64,000 bases of DNA. It comes from Sphingomonas panni. Lineage in GTDB: Bacteria; Pseudomonadota; Alphaproteobacteria; Sphingomonadales; Sphingomonadaceae. The notes under the pieces are model-generated. The model saw only the letters and a list, made by a program, of their open reading frames with translations, was not told the DNA's origin and ran no database searches. Below are positions 17,966 through 26,988 of the stretch, one piece after another; within the stretch, counting starts at the first letter, position 1, and the number at the start of each line of letters is the position of its first letter. The stretch covers positions 240,269-304,268 of the forward strand of contig NZ_JAKREU010000006.1 in NCBI RefSeq assembly GCF_022664435.1. Direction: 5' to 3'. Position numbers and translations under genes: made by a program.

Positions 17966-18367
17966 TCAGCCGGCGGGCGGCCCCTCGGCAAATTGCGGCA
18001 GGTCATCGGTCAGCACCAGCCATGGCTGCTTGGCGGATACCCAGATATGGTCCGCAGGCGCGAAGCGGTCGGGATGGTCGAGCGTGCCCATCGCCAGGCC
18101 GATCGTGCCCGCCGCGACACGCTCAGAAAACAGCGTCGAGCCGCAGGTCGGGCAGAAGCCGCGCCGGACGCCGGTATCGCCGTCATACCACGCGACCGGC
18201 CCCTCGATCGTGACCGAGGTGAGCGGCACCATCACCCGCGCGTAGAAGGCGCTGCCCGTCTTGTGCTGGCACCGATGGCAATGGCAGGCGCGGACGTTCA
18301 TCACCGGCGCATCGCTGCGGTAGCGGCAGGCGCCGCACAGGCAGGCGCCGGTGATGGTGTCGGTCAT
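17966..18367 (-). CDS. GFA family zinc protein
   Basis: A 133-residue member of the Gfa (glutathione-dependent formaldehyde-activating-like, CENP-V) fold. The zinc Cys sets are visible: [10 protein letters not shown] near the N-terminus, [18 protein letters not shown] in the middle and [11 protein letters not shown] in the second half. The original enzymatic claim for this family is disputed, so a precise function should not be assigned. Its ATG overlaps the stop of the threonine deaminase gene (4 bases), and it is cotranscribed with that gene. Confidence 0.92.
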   Translation of the reverse strand: MTDTITGACLCGACRYRSDAPVMNVRACHCHRCQHKTGSAFYARVMVPLTSVTIEGPVAWYDGDTGVRRGFCPTCGSTLFSERVAAGTIGLAMGTLDHPDRFAPADHIWVSAKQPWLVLTDDLPQFAEGPPAG

Positions 18368-19605
18368 GCCAGTTCGACCGTGCTCACCTCATAGCCGCCA
18401 GCGCGCAACCCTTCGACCAGGCGGTCGAGATGGTCGCGGTCGCGGGTTTCGCATTCGATGTCGGTGATGAGACCCTTGGCCGGCAGCGTGGTGAAGACGC
18501 GCTGGTGATAGACCTCGATGATGTTGACGGTGTGTTCGTGGAAGATCTTCGCGACGTGGAACAGCGCGCCGGGGCGATCCTGCAACCGGATGCGCAGGCG
18601 GGCGAGCCTCCCTGAGCGGGCGAGGTCGCGCAGCAGGACGTTGGCGAGCAGGCGCGTGTCGATATTGCCGCCGCACAGCACGATGCCGACGGTCTTGCCC
18701 TTGAACCGCTGTCCATGGCCGAGCAGCGCGGCGAGGCCGGCGGCACCGGCGCCCTCGACCACGGTCTTTTCGATCTGGACCAGCAGGCTGACGGCCTCCT
18801 CCAGCTGGCGTTCGCTGACCAGTACGATGTCGTCGACCAGCGCGGCCACGACCTGTGCGGTCAGGCCGCCGGGCTGCTTGACCGCGATCCCCTCGGCCAG
18901 CGTGTCGCCGGCGCAGTCCATGTCGGTGCCGTGCACGCGGTTGTACATCGAGGGGAACAGTTCGGCCTGCACGCCGACGACCTCGATCGGACGGTCCGCC
19001 GCCTTGGCGACGGTCGCGATGCCGCTGATAAGGCCGCCGCCGCCGATCGGCACGACCAACGTGTCGAGTTCGGGCACATCCGCCAGCATTTCGAGCGCGA
19101 CGGTGCCCTGGCCCGCCATGATGCGCGGATCGTCGAAGGGGTGGACGAAGGTCAGCCCCTGTTCGGCCTCCAGCTTGCGGGCATGGGCGTAGGCCGCGTC
19201 GAACGTCTCGCCCTCCAGCACCACGGTCGCGCCGTGGCTCTGCGTCTGCATGACCTTAACGGTCGGAGTCGGGCGCGGCATGACGATGGTCACCGGCACG
19301 CCCAGACGGTTGCCGTGATAGGCGAGGCCCTGCGCATGGTTGCCGGCAGAGGCGGCGATCACGCCCTTGGCACGGGTCGCTTCGTCGAGTTGCAGCAGGG
19401 TGTTGAGCGCGCCGCGTTCCTTGTAAGCGGCGGTGAACTGGAGGTTTTCGAACTTGAGATAGACGGTCGCGCCGGTCAGTTCCGACAGGGTGCGGCTGAT
19501 GAGGGTCGGCGTGCGGACGATCGATCCGCCGATACGCATTGCCGCCGCACGAACATCGTCGACGGTCAGGGGCAGGGCGGGCGGAGCGATCGGGTTGGTA
19601 GCCAT
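18364..19605 (-). CDS. ilvA: Threonine ammonia-lyase (threonine deaminase)
   Basis: A PLP enzyme converting L-threonine to 2-oxobutanoate and ammonia, the first step toward isoleucine (or threonine breakdown). In the 413-residue protein the PLP lysine is in FTAAYKERGALN, followed by the phosphate-binding SAGNHAQG and IGGGGLISG loops and CGGNIDTRLL. A single C-terminal ACT domain of about 80 residues (RLRIRLQDRPGALFHVAKIF) suggests allosteric control. One ACT domain fits the shorter IlvA/TdcB-like form rather than the two-ACT E. coli IlvA, so biosynthetic versus catabolic use is not settled. The start at 19605 (MATNPIAPPALPL) is preferred to 19632. Confidence 0.94.
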   Translation of the reverse strand: MATNPIAPPALPLTVDDVRAAAMRIGGSIVRTPTLISRTLSELTGATVYLKFENLQFTAAYKERGALNTLLQLDEATRAKGVIAASAGNHAQGLAYHGNRLGVPVTIVMPRPTPTVKVMQTQSHGATVVLEGETFDAAYAHARKLEAEQGLTFVHPFDDPRIMAGQGTVALEMLADVPELDTLVVPIGGGGLISGIATVAKAADRPIEVVGVQAELFPSMYNRVHGTDMDCAGDTLAEGIAVKQPGGLTAQVVAALVDDIVLVSERQLEEAVSLLVQIEKTVVEGAGAAGLAALLGHGQRFKGKTVGIVLCGGNIDTRLLANVLLRDLARSGRLARLRIRLQDRPGALFHVAKIFHEHTVNIIEVYHQRVFTTLPAKGLITDIECETRDRDHLDRLVEGLRAGGYEVSTVELA

Positions 19606-19697
19606 CGCGGGCGGGTAGCCGATTTGTACCAAGAGGGGAACCCATCGGGCGGGGCGGCGTCTCTTTGGCGGACCCCCTTAGCCGGAAAGCCGAACCC

Positions 19698-20681
19698 ATG
19701 ACCGATACCGATCGCCGCACCTTCGTGACGGGTGCCGCGCTGGCGGGCGTCGCCGCCGCCGTGCCCGCTGCCGCGCAGACCGGGGGCGGTGCCGCCGCCC
19801 CGACGAGCGCCGCCGCCGCCGCGCATCCCAAGCCGCCCTTTCCGGTGCAGCGTCAGCCCTGGCCCGGCCTTGCGTCCAAGATGACGCCGCGCCCGGACCA
19901 TGGCGAGCAGAGCTACAAGGGATCGGGACGCCTTGCCGGCAAGCGCGCGCTGATTACCGGTGGCGACAGCGGCATCGGCCGCGCCGCCGCCATCGCCTAT
20001 GCCCGCGAAGGCGCGGATGTGGCGATCAACTATCTACCCGCCGAGGAGCCGGACGCGCGCGAGGTCGTCGCGCTGATCCGCGCGGCGGGGCGCAAGGCGG
20101 TGGCGATCCCCGGCGACCTGCGCGACGAAGGGTTCTGCCGCAAGCTGGTGCAGCAGGCGGCGGCGCAACTGGGCGGGCTGGACATCCTCGTCAACAATGC
20201 CGCGCGGCAGCAGACCCGGCCGGACATCGCGTCGATCAGCGCGCAGGACTTCGACGACACGATGAAGACGAACGTCTATGCGCCGTTCTGGCTGACCAAG
20301 GCGGCGGTGGCGATCATGGGGCCGGGCGCGGTGATCCTGAACACGTCGTCGGAACAGGCCGGCGATCCGTCGCCCGATATCGTCGATTACGCGCTGACGC
20401 GTGCGGCGGTGCTGAACTTCACCAAGGCGATGGCGAAACAGCTGGCGTCGAAGGGCATCCGCGTCAATGCGGTCGCGCCGGGACCGTTCTGGACGCCGTT
20501 GCAGGTCAGCGGTGGCGCGACCCCGGAGAAGTTGCAAAGCTTCGGCGGGAGTTCGCCGATGGGGCGGCCGGGCCAGCCGGCGGAGATCGCGGGGCTGTAT
20601 GTCGCGGCGGCCGATCCGGCGATCAGCTTTTCGACGGGGCAGATTTTCGGGGCGACCGGTGGGGGCGGGCAGCCGGCGTAA
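19698..20681 (+). CDS. Tat-exported SDR oxidoreductase with YxxxR site
   Basis: A 327-residue short-chain dehydrogenase/reductase of the YghA-like branch. The N-terminus has a twin-arginine leader (MTDTDRRTFVTGAALAGVAA...PAAAQ), then a linker and the Rossmann motif LITGGDSGIGRAAAIAYARE; NNAA and a conserved TSS also match the family. The catalytic motif is normally YxxxK but reads Y231-A-L-T-R235 here, so the usual lysine is replaced by arginine. Activity may be altered or lost. ATG 19698 is chosen for the leader. The divergent neighbour is threonine deaminase; no operon partner is seen. The substrate is unknown. Confidence 0.88.
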   Translation: MTDTDRRTFVTGAALAGVAAAVPAAAQTGGGAAAPTSAAAAAHPKPPFPVQRQPWPGLASKMTPRPDHGEQSYKGSGRLAGKRALITGGDSGIGRAAAIAYAREGADVAINYLPAEEPDAREVVALIRAAGRKAVAIPGDLRDEGFCRKLVQQAAAQLGGLDILVNNAARQQTRPDIASISAQDFDDTMKTNVYAPFWLTKAAVAIMGPGAVILNTSSEQAGDPSPDIVDYALTRAAVLNFTKAMAKQLASKGIRVNAVAPGPFWTPLQVSGGATPEKLQSFGGSSPMGRPGQPAEIAGLYVAAADPAISFSTGQIFGATGGGGQPA

Positions 20682-20691
20682 TTCATCTCCT

Positions 20692-20786
20692 CGTCACTCC
20701 CGCGAAGGCGGGAGTCCATAGACGCTGGCGTTGGCGATCATGCCGGGACGTCGCGTGTATGGATTCCCGCCTTCGCGGGAATGACG
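20692..20786. repeat. CGTCACTCCCGC palindromic element, copy 2
   Basis: Same structure as the element at 16578-16673: CGTCACTCCCGCGAAGGCGG at the left, CCATAGACGCTGGCG next to it, and ATTCCCGCCTTCGCGGGAAT plus GACG at the right. It lies between the SDR gene and the HIBADH-like gene, starting about 10 bases after the SDR stop codon. Confidence 0.88.
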
Positions 20787-20861
20787 ACTGCGGAGGGCGC
20801 AATGCGTACCTCGCAATATCGCCCTTCCCCACGCCTTCGTAACGCCATACACCCCGGCCCC

Positions 20862-21728
20862 ATGGCAAAACTCGCATTCATCGGTACCGGCGTCATGGGC
20901 GCTCCCATGGCCGGTCATCTCGTTTCCGCCGGCCATCAGGTCACCGTCTATAACCGCACCCGTGCGAAGGCGGACGCCTGGGCGGCGAAGCATGGCGGGG
21001 CGGTCGCCGATACGCCGGCCGCCGCGGCGGACGGGGCGGACGCGGTGTTCGCCTGTGTCGGTAACGACGACGATCTGCGGCAGGTGACGCTGGGCGACGA
21101 AGGCGTGTTCACGACGCTGCGCGAAGGGGCGTTGTTTGCCGACCACACGACCGTATCGGCCGCGATCGCGCGCGAACTGGCCGAGGCGGGGGCCGCGAAG
21201 GGGCTGCTGGTCCTCGACGCGCCGGTATCGGGCGGGCAGGCGGGTGCCGAGAATGGCAAGCTGTCGATCATGTGCGGCGGCACGGGCGAGGCGTTCGCGG
21301 CGGCTGAGCCGTTGATGACCGCCTATGCCCAGCGCATCGTCCATGTCGGCGATGCCGGCGCGGGACAGACGACCAAGATGGTCAACCAGATCTGTATCGC
21401 CGGCGTGTTGGGCGGGCTGTCCGAGGCGCTGCGGTTCGCGCAGGCGTCCGACCTCCATCTGGACAAGGTATTGGAAGCAGTGTCGGGCGGCGCGGCGCAG
21501 AGCTGGCAGATGGTCAATCGCTGGCCGACCATGGCCAAGGACGAGTTCGATTTCGGCTTTGCGATCGACTGGATGCGCAAGGACCTGGGCCTCGCGCTCG
21601 ACGAATCGCGGCGCAATGGGGCGACGCTCCCGGTGACCGCGCTGGTCGATCAATTCTATGCCGAGGTGCAGGCGATGGGCGGTGGACGACAGGATACCAG
21701 CGCGCTGGTGCGGAGGATCTCGAAGTGA
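20862..21728 (+). CDS. 3-hydroxyisobutyrate dehydrogenase-like NAD(P) oxidoreductase
   Basis: A 288-residue beta-hydroxyacid dehydrogenase: N-terminal Rossmann fold (MAKLAFIGTGVMGAPMAGHL), the substrate motif DAPVSGGQAGAENGKLSIM and the catalytic lysine in GAGQTTKMVNQICIAG. Such enzymes oxidise 3-hydroxyisobutyrate, tartronate semialdehyde, glyoxylate or succinic semialdehyde; the exact substrate is not readable. ATG 20862 is chosen because the dinucleotide motif begins within the first ten residues; an upstream in-frame extension from 20781 crosses the repeat. It overlaps the following amidohydrolase start by one base (TGATG), so the two genes are coupled. Confidence 0.92.
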   Translation: MAKLAFIGTGVMGAPMAGHLVSAGHQVTVYNRTRAKADAWAAKHGGAVADTPAAAADGADAVFACVGNDDDLRQVTLGDEGVFTTLREGALFADHTTVSAAIARELAEAGAAKGLLVLDAPVSGGQAGAENGKLSIMCGGTGEAFAAAEPLMTAYAQRIVHVGDAGAGQTTKMVNQICIAGVLGGLSEALRFAQASDLHLDKVLEAVSGGAAQSWQMVNRWPTMAKDEFDFGFAIDWMRKDLGLALDESRRNGATLPVTALVDQFYAEVQAMGGGRQDTSALVRRISK

Positions 21729-23398
21729 TGCGCTCGGCACTGACCCTTGCAGCGCTGCTGCTGGCCGGGACTGCGCAGGCCGATGGGCTGATCGATAACG
21801 TCAATGGCGTGTCGCTGGATTCGCAGGGCCGCGTGGTGCGCTTCGGCGGCATATTGATCGACAAGGACGGCAAGGTCGTTCGGCTGGTGCCCAAGGGCGA
21901 GAAGGTCCCGAAAAAGCTCGACTGGCGCAGCGACATGGGCGGCAGGATCGTCATGCCGGGCATGATCGACGCGCATGGCCATGTCATGTCGCTGGGCTAT
22001 CGTGCGCTCGAACTCGACCTGTCGAAGACGACGTCGCTGTCGCAAGCGCAGGCGGCGATCCAGTCCTATGCGCGCAGCAACGGCAATCGCCAGTGGATAC
22101 TGGGCGGTGGCTGGAACCAGGAGGCGTGGGGGCTGGGGCGTTTCCCGACCGCAGCCGAACTGGACGCGGCGGCGGGTGACAAGCCGGTGCTGCTGGAACG
22201 CGCGGACGGCCATGCGGTGTGGGCGAACAGCGCGGCGATGAAGGCGGCAGGGATCACCGCCAAGACGGTTGCCCCGGCGGGCGGGCGGATCGAATTGTTA
22301 CCCAACGGACAGCCTTCGGGCGTGTTCGTCGACAGCGCCGCCAGCCTGTTCGATGCGGCAAAGCCCAAGCCGTCCCCGCGCGAACGCAACGCCGCGTTCC
22401 TGAAGGCGCAGGAATTGCTGCTGTCGACCGGCATCACCGCGACGGCGGACATGGGCACGTCGGTCGACGACTGGCTGGTGTTCCGGCGGATGGGCGATAT
22501 CGGCCAGCTGCGCGTGCGGATCATGAGCTATGGCGCGGGCCTCGACACGGCACTGACCGTCGCCGGGGCGGGGCCGACGCCGTGGCTGTACGGCGACCGG
22601 CTGCGCATGGGCGGGATCAAGCTGTACGCCGATGGTGCGCTGGGGTCGCGCGGGGCGTGGCTGAAGGCACCGTATAGCGATGCGCCGAAGCAGACCGGGC
22701 TGTCGTTCATCAACGATACCACGCTGCTGAACCTGCTCAGCCGGGGCACCATGGACGGGTTCCAGTTCGCGATCCATGCGATCGGCGACCGCGCGAACCG
22801 GCAGGTGCTCGACGCGATCGATGAGCTGGCATCGTCGTACAAGGACGACCGGCGCTGGCGGATCGAACATGCGCAGGTGCTCGACCCGGCCGACCTGCCG
22901 CGGCTGGGCAAGAACGGCATCATCGCGTCGATGCAGCCGGTCCATGCCACCGGCGACCGGACCATGGCCGAGGCGCGGCTGGGGCCGGCGCGCCTGACCG
23001 GGGCCTATGCCTGGGCGACCGTATTGCGCGATGGAGGGCGACTGGCGTTCGGGTCCGACTATCCGGTCGAAAGCCCGAACCCGTTCGTCGGATGGGCCGC
23101 GGCCTTTACGCGGGAGGACCCGAACGGGCAGCCGCCGGGCGGCTGGCGGCCCGAGGAGAAGGTGACTCGCGAACAGGCGTGGAAGGCATTCACCCAGGAC
23201 GCGGCCTTTGCCGGCTTTGCCGAACAGAAATTCGGCTCGCTGCTGCCGGGGCAGAAGGCGGACTTCATCGTGGTCGACCGCGATCCGGCGGTGGCGACCC
23301 CCGCCGAACTGCGCGCGACGCGGGTGATCGAGACGTGGGTCGGCGGCTATAAGGCGTGGCCGCTGAAGGATGTGCCGAAGGGTGAGAGCGGGCGGTAG
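21728..23398 (+). CDS. Exported amidohydrolase, YtcJ-like
   Basis: A 556-residue metal-dependent amidohydrolase with a signal peptide (MRSALTLAALLLAGTAQA), so probably periplasmic. Metal and catalytic positions are visible: MPGMIDAHGHVMSLG (HxH), FAIHAIGDRANRQ, RIEHAQVLDP and the terminal Asp in FGSDYPVESPNPF. The YtcJ-like (amidohydrolase 3) group acts on cyclic amides and related compounds, but physiological substrates are mostly unknown. A GTG at 21725 is an alternative start. It follows the dehydrogenase gene with a 1-base overlap, which suggests a joint catabolic role. Confidence 0.9.
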   Translation: MRSALTLAALLLAGTAQADGLIDNVNGVSLDSQGRVVRFGGILIDKDGKVVRLVPKGEKVPKKLDWRSDMGGRIVMPGMIDAHGHVMSLGYRALELDLSKTTSLSQAQAAIQSYARSNGNRQWILGGGWNQEAWGLGRFPTAAELDAAAGDKPVLLERADGHAVWANSAAMKAAGITAKTVAPAGGRIELLPNGQPSGVFVDSAASLFDAAKPKPSPRERNAAFLKAQELLLSTGITATADMGTSVDDWLVFRRMGDIGQLRVRIMSYGAGLDTALTVAGAGPTPWLYGDRLRMGGIKLYADGALGSRGAWLKAPYSDAPKQTGLSFINDTTLLNLLSRGTMDGFQFAIHAIGDRANRQVLDAIDELASSYKDDRRWRIEHAQVLDPADLPRLGKNGIIASMQPVHATGDRTMAEARLGPARLTGAYAWATVLRDGGRLAFGSDYPVESPNPFVGWAAAFTREDPNGQPPGGWRPEEKVTREQAWKAFTQDAAFAGFAEQKFGSLLPGQKADFIVVDRDPAVATPAELRATRVIETWVGGYKAWPLKDVPKGESGR

Positions 23399-23504
23399 AT
23401 CGGTCCGATACGGGGAGGATTAACGTGCCATCGCGGTACGGTCTGGATTGGCGGGGTGCGTTGCGGCGTTGCTTGCCCTACATTCCCGGCCGACAGGAGG
23501 AGCG

Positions 23505-24173
23505 ATGCGCGTTTCGTTGCGGACCGGATTGGGTGTAGCGATGCTGGTCGGCGTGGTGGGTGTCACGGCGGGCGGAGCAGCCATGCTGCTCAGCGCCGAG
23601 CGGCCGGCACCCGTCGCGGCGAAGCCGGCGGTGAGGGTAGCGGCGATCCAGCCGACGCCGGTACCTGTCCCGATCGCGACGCCCGTCGCCGTTTCCACGC
23701 CTGCGCCGGAAGCGATGGTCGTTCGCCGCGTGCTGGATATCGACGGCCCGTTCACCCATGGCCGCTGGGTCTGGGACGAGGATGGTGCGCCGGCCGACGG
23801 TAAGCTGGTCGTCACCATCGACCTGGATGCGCAGGTGCTGTCGGTGTTCCGCGACGGTTACGAGATCGGCGCGGCGGTGGTGCTCTATGGCGCGGACTGG
23901 AAGCCGACACCGCTGGGCGCGCTGAAGATCACCGAGAAGGATGCCGATCATGTCAGCAACCTCTATGGCGCGCCGATGCCATATATGTTGCGGCTGACCA
24001 ATGACGGCATCTCGATCCATGGCAGCGACGTGCAGGAGGGGGCGGCGACCCATGGCTGCATCGGCGTGCCGACCGCCTTCGCCAGGAAGCTGTTCGGCGT
24101 GGCGAAGCTCGGCGACCGCGTGATTATCACCAATGGCAAAAGGCTGGGGATGGGCGGGGCGATTACTGCCTGA
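23505..24173 (+). CDS. L,D-transpeptidase (YkuD family)
   Basis: A 222-residue envelope enzyme that forms 3-3 crosslinks in peptidoglycan or anchors proteins to it. It has an N-terminal signal/anchor helix (about residues 5-30), a Pro/Val/Ala-rich linker and a YkuD domain ending in the catalytic stretch SIHGSDVQEGAATHGCIGVP, with the nucleophile Cys in HGC. The start at 23505 is secure: AGGAGG lies just upstream. It is probably periplasmic and tethered to the inner membrane. The gene stands alone and is followed by a long palindromic repeat. Confidence 0.94.
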   Translation: MRVSLRTGLGVAMLVGVVGVTAGGAAMLLSAERPAPVAAKPAVRVAAIQPTPVPVPIATPVAVSTPAPEAMVVRRVLDIDGPFTHGRWVWDEDGAPADGKLVVTIDLDAQVLSVFRDGYEIGAAVVLYGADWKPTPLGALKITEKDADHVSNLYGAPMPYMLRLTNDGISIHGSDVQEGAATHGCIGVPTAFARKLFGVAKLGDRVIITNGKRLGMGGAITA

Positions 24174-24243
24174 TTTTTCCGGCCGCACTATTCCCGCCTG
24201 CGCGGAGGTATTGTTGGCGGTTGGATTGCGGTCTCGTGCAGGC

Positions 24244-24351
24244 CCGTTTGCTTCGAGCTTGTGGAGAACCACAGTCGAGAAGGCGTGCCCTAAACTGGGC
24301 GTTCTCGACGGACGCTTCTCGACTTCGCTCGAAGCTGCTCGAACCGAACGG
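24244..24351. repeat. Long dispersed palindromic element, copy 2
   Basis: Starts CCGTTTGCTTCGAGCTTGTG and ends GAAGCTGCTCGAACCGAACG plus G, matching copies at 13115 and 49805 apart from a shorter left part and a divergent centre (CTAAACTGGGC). It lies between the L,D-transpeptidase and ctrA 3' ends, 28 bases from the ctrA stop codon, in the same orientation relative to the minus-strand gene as the other copies. Confidence 0.88.
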
Positions 24352-24379
24352 AGTTTACGACAGGACGCCGCCCGCCGCC

Positions 24380-25081
24380 CTACGCGACCGCGGCCTCGAC
24401 CATTTCGTCCGGTTCGCGCAGGACGTAGCCACGGCCCCACACGGTTTCGATATAATTGTCGCCTTCGCACGCCATGCTGAGCTTCTTGCGCAGCTTGCAG
24501 ATGAAGACGTCGATGATCTTGAGTTCCGGCTCGTCCATCCCGCCATAGAGATGGTTGAGGAACATTTCCTTGGTCAGGGTCGTGCCCTTGCGGAGCGAGA
24601 GCAGCTCCAGCATCGCATATTCCTTGCCGGTCAGGTGGACCCGCGCGCCATCGACATCGACCGTCTTCGCATCGAGGTTCACCGACAGCTTGCCGGTGCG
24701 GATGACCGACTGCGAATGCCCCTTCGACCGGCGGACGACGGCGTGGATGCGCGCGATCAATTCCTCGCGGTGGAACGGCTTGGTCACGTAATCGTCGGCG
24801 CCGAAGCCGAACGAGCGGACCTTCGAATCCATCTCGTCGATGCCCGACAGGATCAGCACCGGGGTCTGCACCCGCGCGACGCGCAGCTTCTTGAGAACGT
24901 CGTACCCGTGCATGTCGGGCAGGTTCAGGTCGAGCAGGATGATGTCGTAATCGTACAGCTTGCCCAGATCGAGGCCCTCTTCGCCCAGATCGGTCGTGTA
25001 GATGTTGAAACCTTCGGTCGTCAGCATGAGCTCGATCGCCTTGGCGGTCGTCGGCTCGTCCTCGATCAGCAGCACGCGCAT
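24380..25081 (-). CDS. ctrA: Cell-cycle response regulator CtrA
   Basis: An OmpR-family regulator of 233 residues and the alphaproteobacterial master regulator of cell cycle, motility and polar functions. The receiver domain has the acidic pocket (LIEDEP) and phospho-acceptor Asp51 in [17 protein letters not shown]; the winged-helix domain shows [20 protein letters not shown] and [12 protein letters not shown]. Identity with CtrA, rather than any OmpR relative, rests on near-verbatim stretches such as [14 protein letters not shown] and [20 protein letters not shown]. It is phosphorylated through CckA-ChpT in the known pathway. A CtrA-like box about 90 bases upstream suggests autoregulation. 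Confidence 0.97.
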   Translation of the reverse strand: MRVLLIEDEPTTAKAIELMLTTEGFNIYTTDLGEEGLDLGKLYDYDIILLDLNLPDMHGYDVLKKLRVARVQTPVLILSGIDEMDSKVRSFGFGADDYVTKPFHREELIARIHAVVRRSKGHSQSVIRTGKLSVNLDAKTVDVDGARVHLTGKEYAMLELLSLRKGTTLTKEMFLNHLYGGMDEPELKIIDVFICKLRKKLSMACEGDNYIETVWGRGYVLREPDEMVEAAVA

Positions 25082-25170
25082 CGGCTCAATTCCCCCGTTT
25101 CGCGGCGCGCTATCGTCCCTGACCGGCGCGCAGCGGAAACATTAACGTAAAGACCTATGAAGGCAAAAGG

Positions 25171-25185
25171 TTAATTTCTTCCTAA
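25171..25185 (-). promoter_or_regulatory. Candidate CtrA box upstream of ctrA
   Basis: On the minus strand this reads TTAG-N7-TTAA followed by CC, one mismatch from the CtrA consensus TTAA-N7-TTAAC. It is about 90 bases before the ctrA start, in the gene's orientation, in a visibly AT-rich intergenic stretch with other TTAA half-sites. Autoregulation by CtrA is known in Caulobacter; here it is an inference. Confidence 0.45.
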
Positions 25186-25273
25186 TCGAAAACTCTTCGT
25201 AAATTCCGTTGGTTAAGCGGAATGAAGGGTTCTGGAATGGTAAACGGCCGCGCAGGCGAAAGGTTTAGTAAAA

Positions 25274-26176
25274 TTAACGCTGGTTGCAGCTTCGGCGGAA
25301 ACGATCGGACAGGAATTCGATCAGCACCTCGACCCGTGCCGGCCGCAAGGTGCCCGGCGGGGTCAGCAGGTGCAGCGCGACGCCGCCGCTGGTCCAGTCG
25401 GCCAGCACCGGCTCCAATCGGCCGTCGGCGATCGCCGCATCGACCAGGAAATCGGGCAGGCGCGCGACGCCCAGGCCGGCATAAAGCGCGGGCAGCATCG
25501 CTTCGCCATTGTTGATCGTCAGCGAGCCGCTGGGGCGGACCGCCACCTCCTCTTCGCCGCGCCGGAAATGCCACAGCGCGCCGGGCAGGTTGGCATAGCC
25601 GAAACAGTCATGGTCGCCGAGATCGGCCGGATGGCCGGGGCGACCGCGTCGGTCCCAATAGGCCGGGGCGCCGACGATGCGGATCGCGACGGGCGCAAGG
25701 CGGCGGGCGCGCAGGGAGCTGTCGGGCAGTTCGGCGATGCGCAACGCGATGTCGATTCCCTCCGCGACGATATCGACCTTGGCATCGGACAGGGTCAGGT
25801 CGATTTCCACGCCCGGATGCGTCACCAGAAAGTCGGCGATGGCGGGTGCGACATGGGCCAGCCCGAACGACATCGGTGCCGCGACCCGGACGAGGCCCGT
25901 GGGCGCGGCGGCGGCATCGCGCGCCTGTTCCTCCGCCGCCTGCGCCTCGGCGAGGATGCGCCCGGCGCGTTCGGCCAGCGACTGCCCGGCATCGGTCAGC
26001 GTCAGCCGCCGCGAGGTGCGGTGGAACAAGGTGGTGCCGAGCGACACCTCCAGCCGGGCCACCGCCTTCGACACGGTCGCCTTGGACACGCCGATCGACT
26101 GGGCGGCCGCACTGAACGATCGGTGTTCGACGACACAGGCGAACATCGCCCAGGCTTCGAAATCGGGAAGTCGCAT
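25274..26176 (-). CDS. LysR family transcriptional regulator
   Basis: A 300-residue LysR regulator: N-terminal helix-turn-helix (SFSAAAQSIGVSKATVSKAV) and a C-terminal periplasmic-binding-like effector domain (LVRVAAPMSFGLAHVAP, then GIDIALRIAELPDSSL). The start at 26176 is chosen for GGAGG just upstream and for the MRLPDFEAWAMF beginning; a further ATG at 26218 lacks a ribosome site. It is transcribed divergently from the pirin-wrbA genes across 93 bases, so it probably controls them. The pair suggests response to quinone or redox stress, by inference only. Confidence 0.93.
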   Translation of the reverse strand: MRLPDFEAWAMFACVVEHRSFSAAAQSIGVSKATVSKAVARLEVSLGTTLFHRTSRRLTLTDAGQSLAERAGRILAEAQAAEEQARDAAAAPTGLVRVAAPMSFGLAHVAPAIADFLVTHPGVEIDLTLSDAKVDIVAEGIDIALRIAELPDSSLRARRLAPVAIRIVGAPAYWDRRGRPGHPADLGDHDCFGYANLPGALWHFRRGEEEVAVRPSGSLTINNGEAMLPALYAGLGVARLPDFLVDAAIADGRLEPVLADWTSGGVALHLLTPPGTLRPARVEVLIEFLSDRFRRSCNQR

Positions 26177-26269
26177 TACCCCTCCGTTCGCGAAACGATC
26201 GGTTTCCGACGTTTCCATTTACGTCATGATCGCGTGGCCTATCTTGGGGGTCAAGCAAGGAGATCGACG

Positions 26270-26968
26270 ATGATCGACAAACGTGACTTCACCAGCCTGG
26301 GCCATGCCGACCATGGATGGCTGAACGCCCGCCACCATTTCAGCTTCGCGAACTATTATGATCCGAAGCGGATGGGATGGGGCGCGATCCGGGTGTGGAA
26401 CGACGACGAGATCGCCGCGAACAGCGGTTTTCCGCCGCACCCGCACAAGGACATGGAAATCATCACCTATGTCCGTTCCGGCGCGATCACCCATCAGGAT
26501 TCGATGGGCAACAAGGGCCGCACCGCGGCGGGCGACGTGCAGGTGATGAGCGCCGGCACCGGCGTCCGCCACGCCGAATATAATCTGGAGCCGGAGACGA
26601 CCCGTATCTTCCAGATCTGGATCGAGCCGCGGCAGAAGGGCGGCGCGCCGTCCTGGGGTGCCAAGCCGTTTCCCAAGGGCGAACGTTCGGGCCGGTTCGT
26701 CACGCTGGCCAGCGGGTATGACGAAGACGGCGACGCGCTGCGCATCCGGGCGGAAGCCCGCGTGCTGGGGGCGACGCTGAAGGCCGGCGAAAGCGTGGAA
26801 CATAGCGTGGGAGACGGGCGTCACGCCTATCTGGTCGCTGCGACCGGCGCGATCACCATCGACGGTGTCGCCTTTCAGGCGCGCGACGGGGCCGCGCTGT
26901 CGGGTGGGCAGACCGTCACCATCACCGCGACCGAGGACGCCGAGATCGTCCTGGTCGATTCCGAATAA
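26270..26968 (+). CDS. Pirin family protein (quercetinase-like bicupin)
   Basis: A 232-residue two-cupin protein of the pirin/YhhW family. The N-terminal cupin carries the metal ligands in FPPHPHKDMEIITYVRSG (HxH) and a later Glu in GVRHAEYN. YhhW-like proteins open flavonols such as quercetin, but the natural role is unclear. AAGGAG lies 7-8 bases before ATG 26270, which fixes the start. It is followed after 20 bases by wrbA. A joint role in handling quinones or aromatic redox compounds fits both genes. Confidence 0.94.
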   Translation: MIDKRDFTSLGHADHGWLNARHHFSFANYYDPKRMGWGAIRVWNDDEIAANSGFPPHPHKDMEIITYVRSGAITHQDSMGNKGRTAAGDVQVMSAGTGVRHAEYNLEPETTRIFQIWIEPRQKGGAPSWGAKPFPKGERSGRFVTLASGYDEDGDALRIRAEARVLGATLKAGESVEHSVGDGRHAYLVAATGAITIDGVAFQARDGAALSGGQTVTITATEDAEIVLVDSE

Positions 26969-26988
26969 CCGCAACGGAGTAGCGCAAC

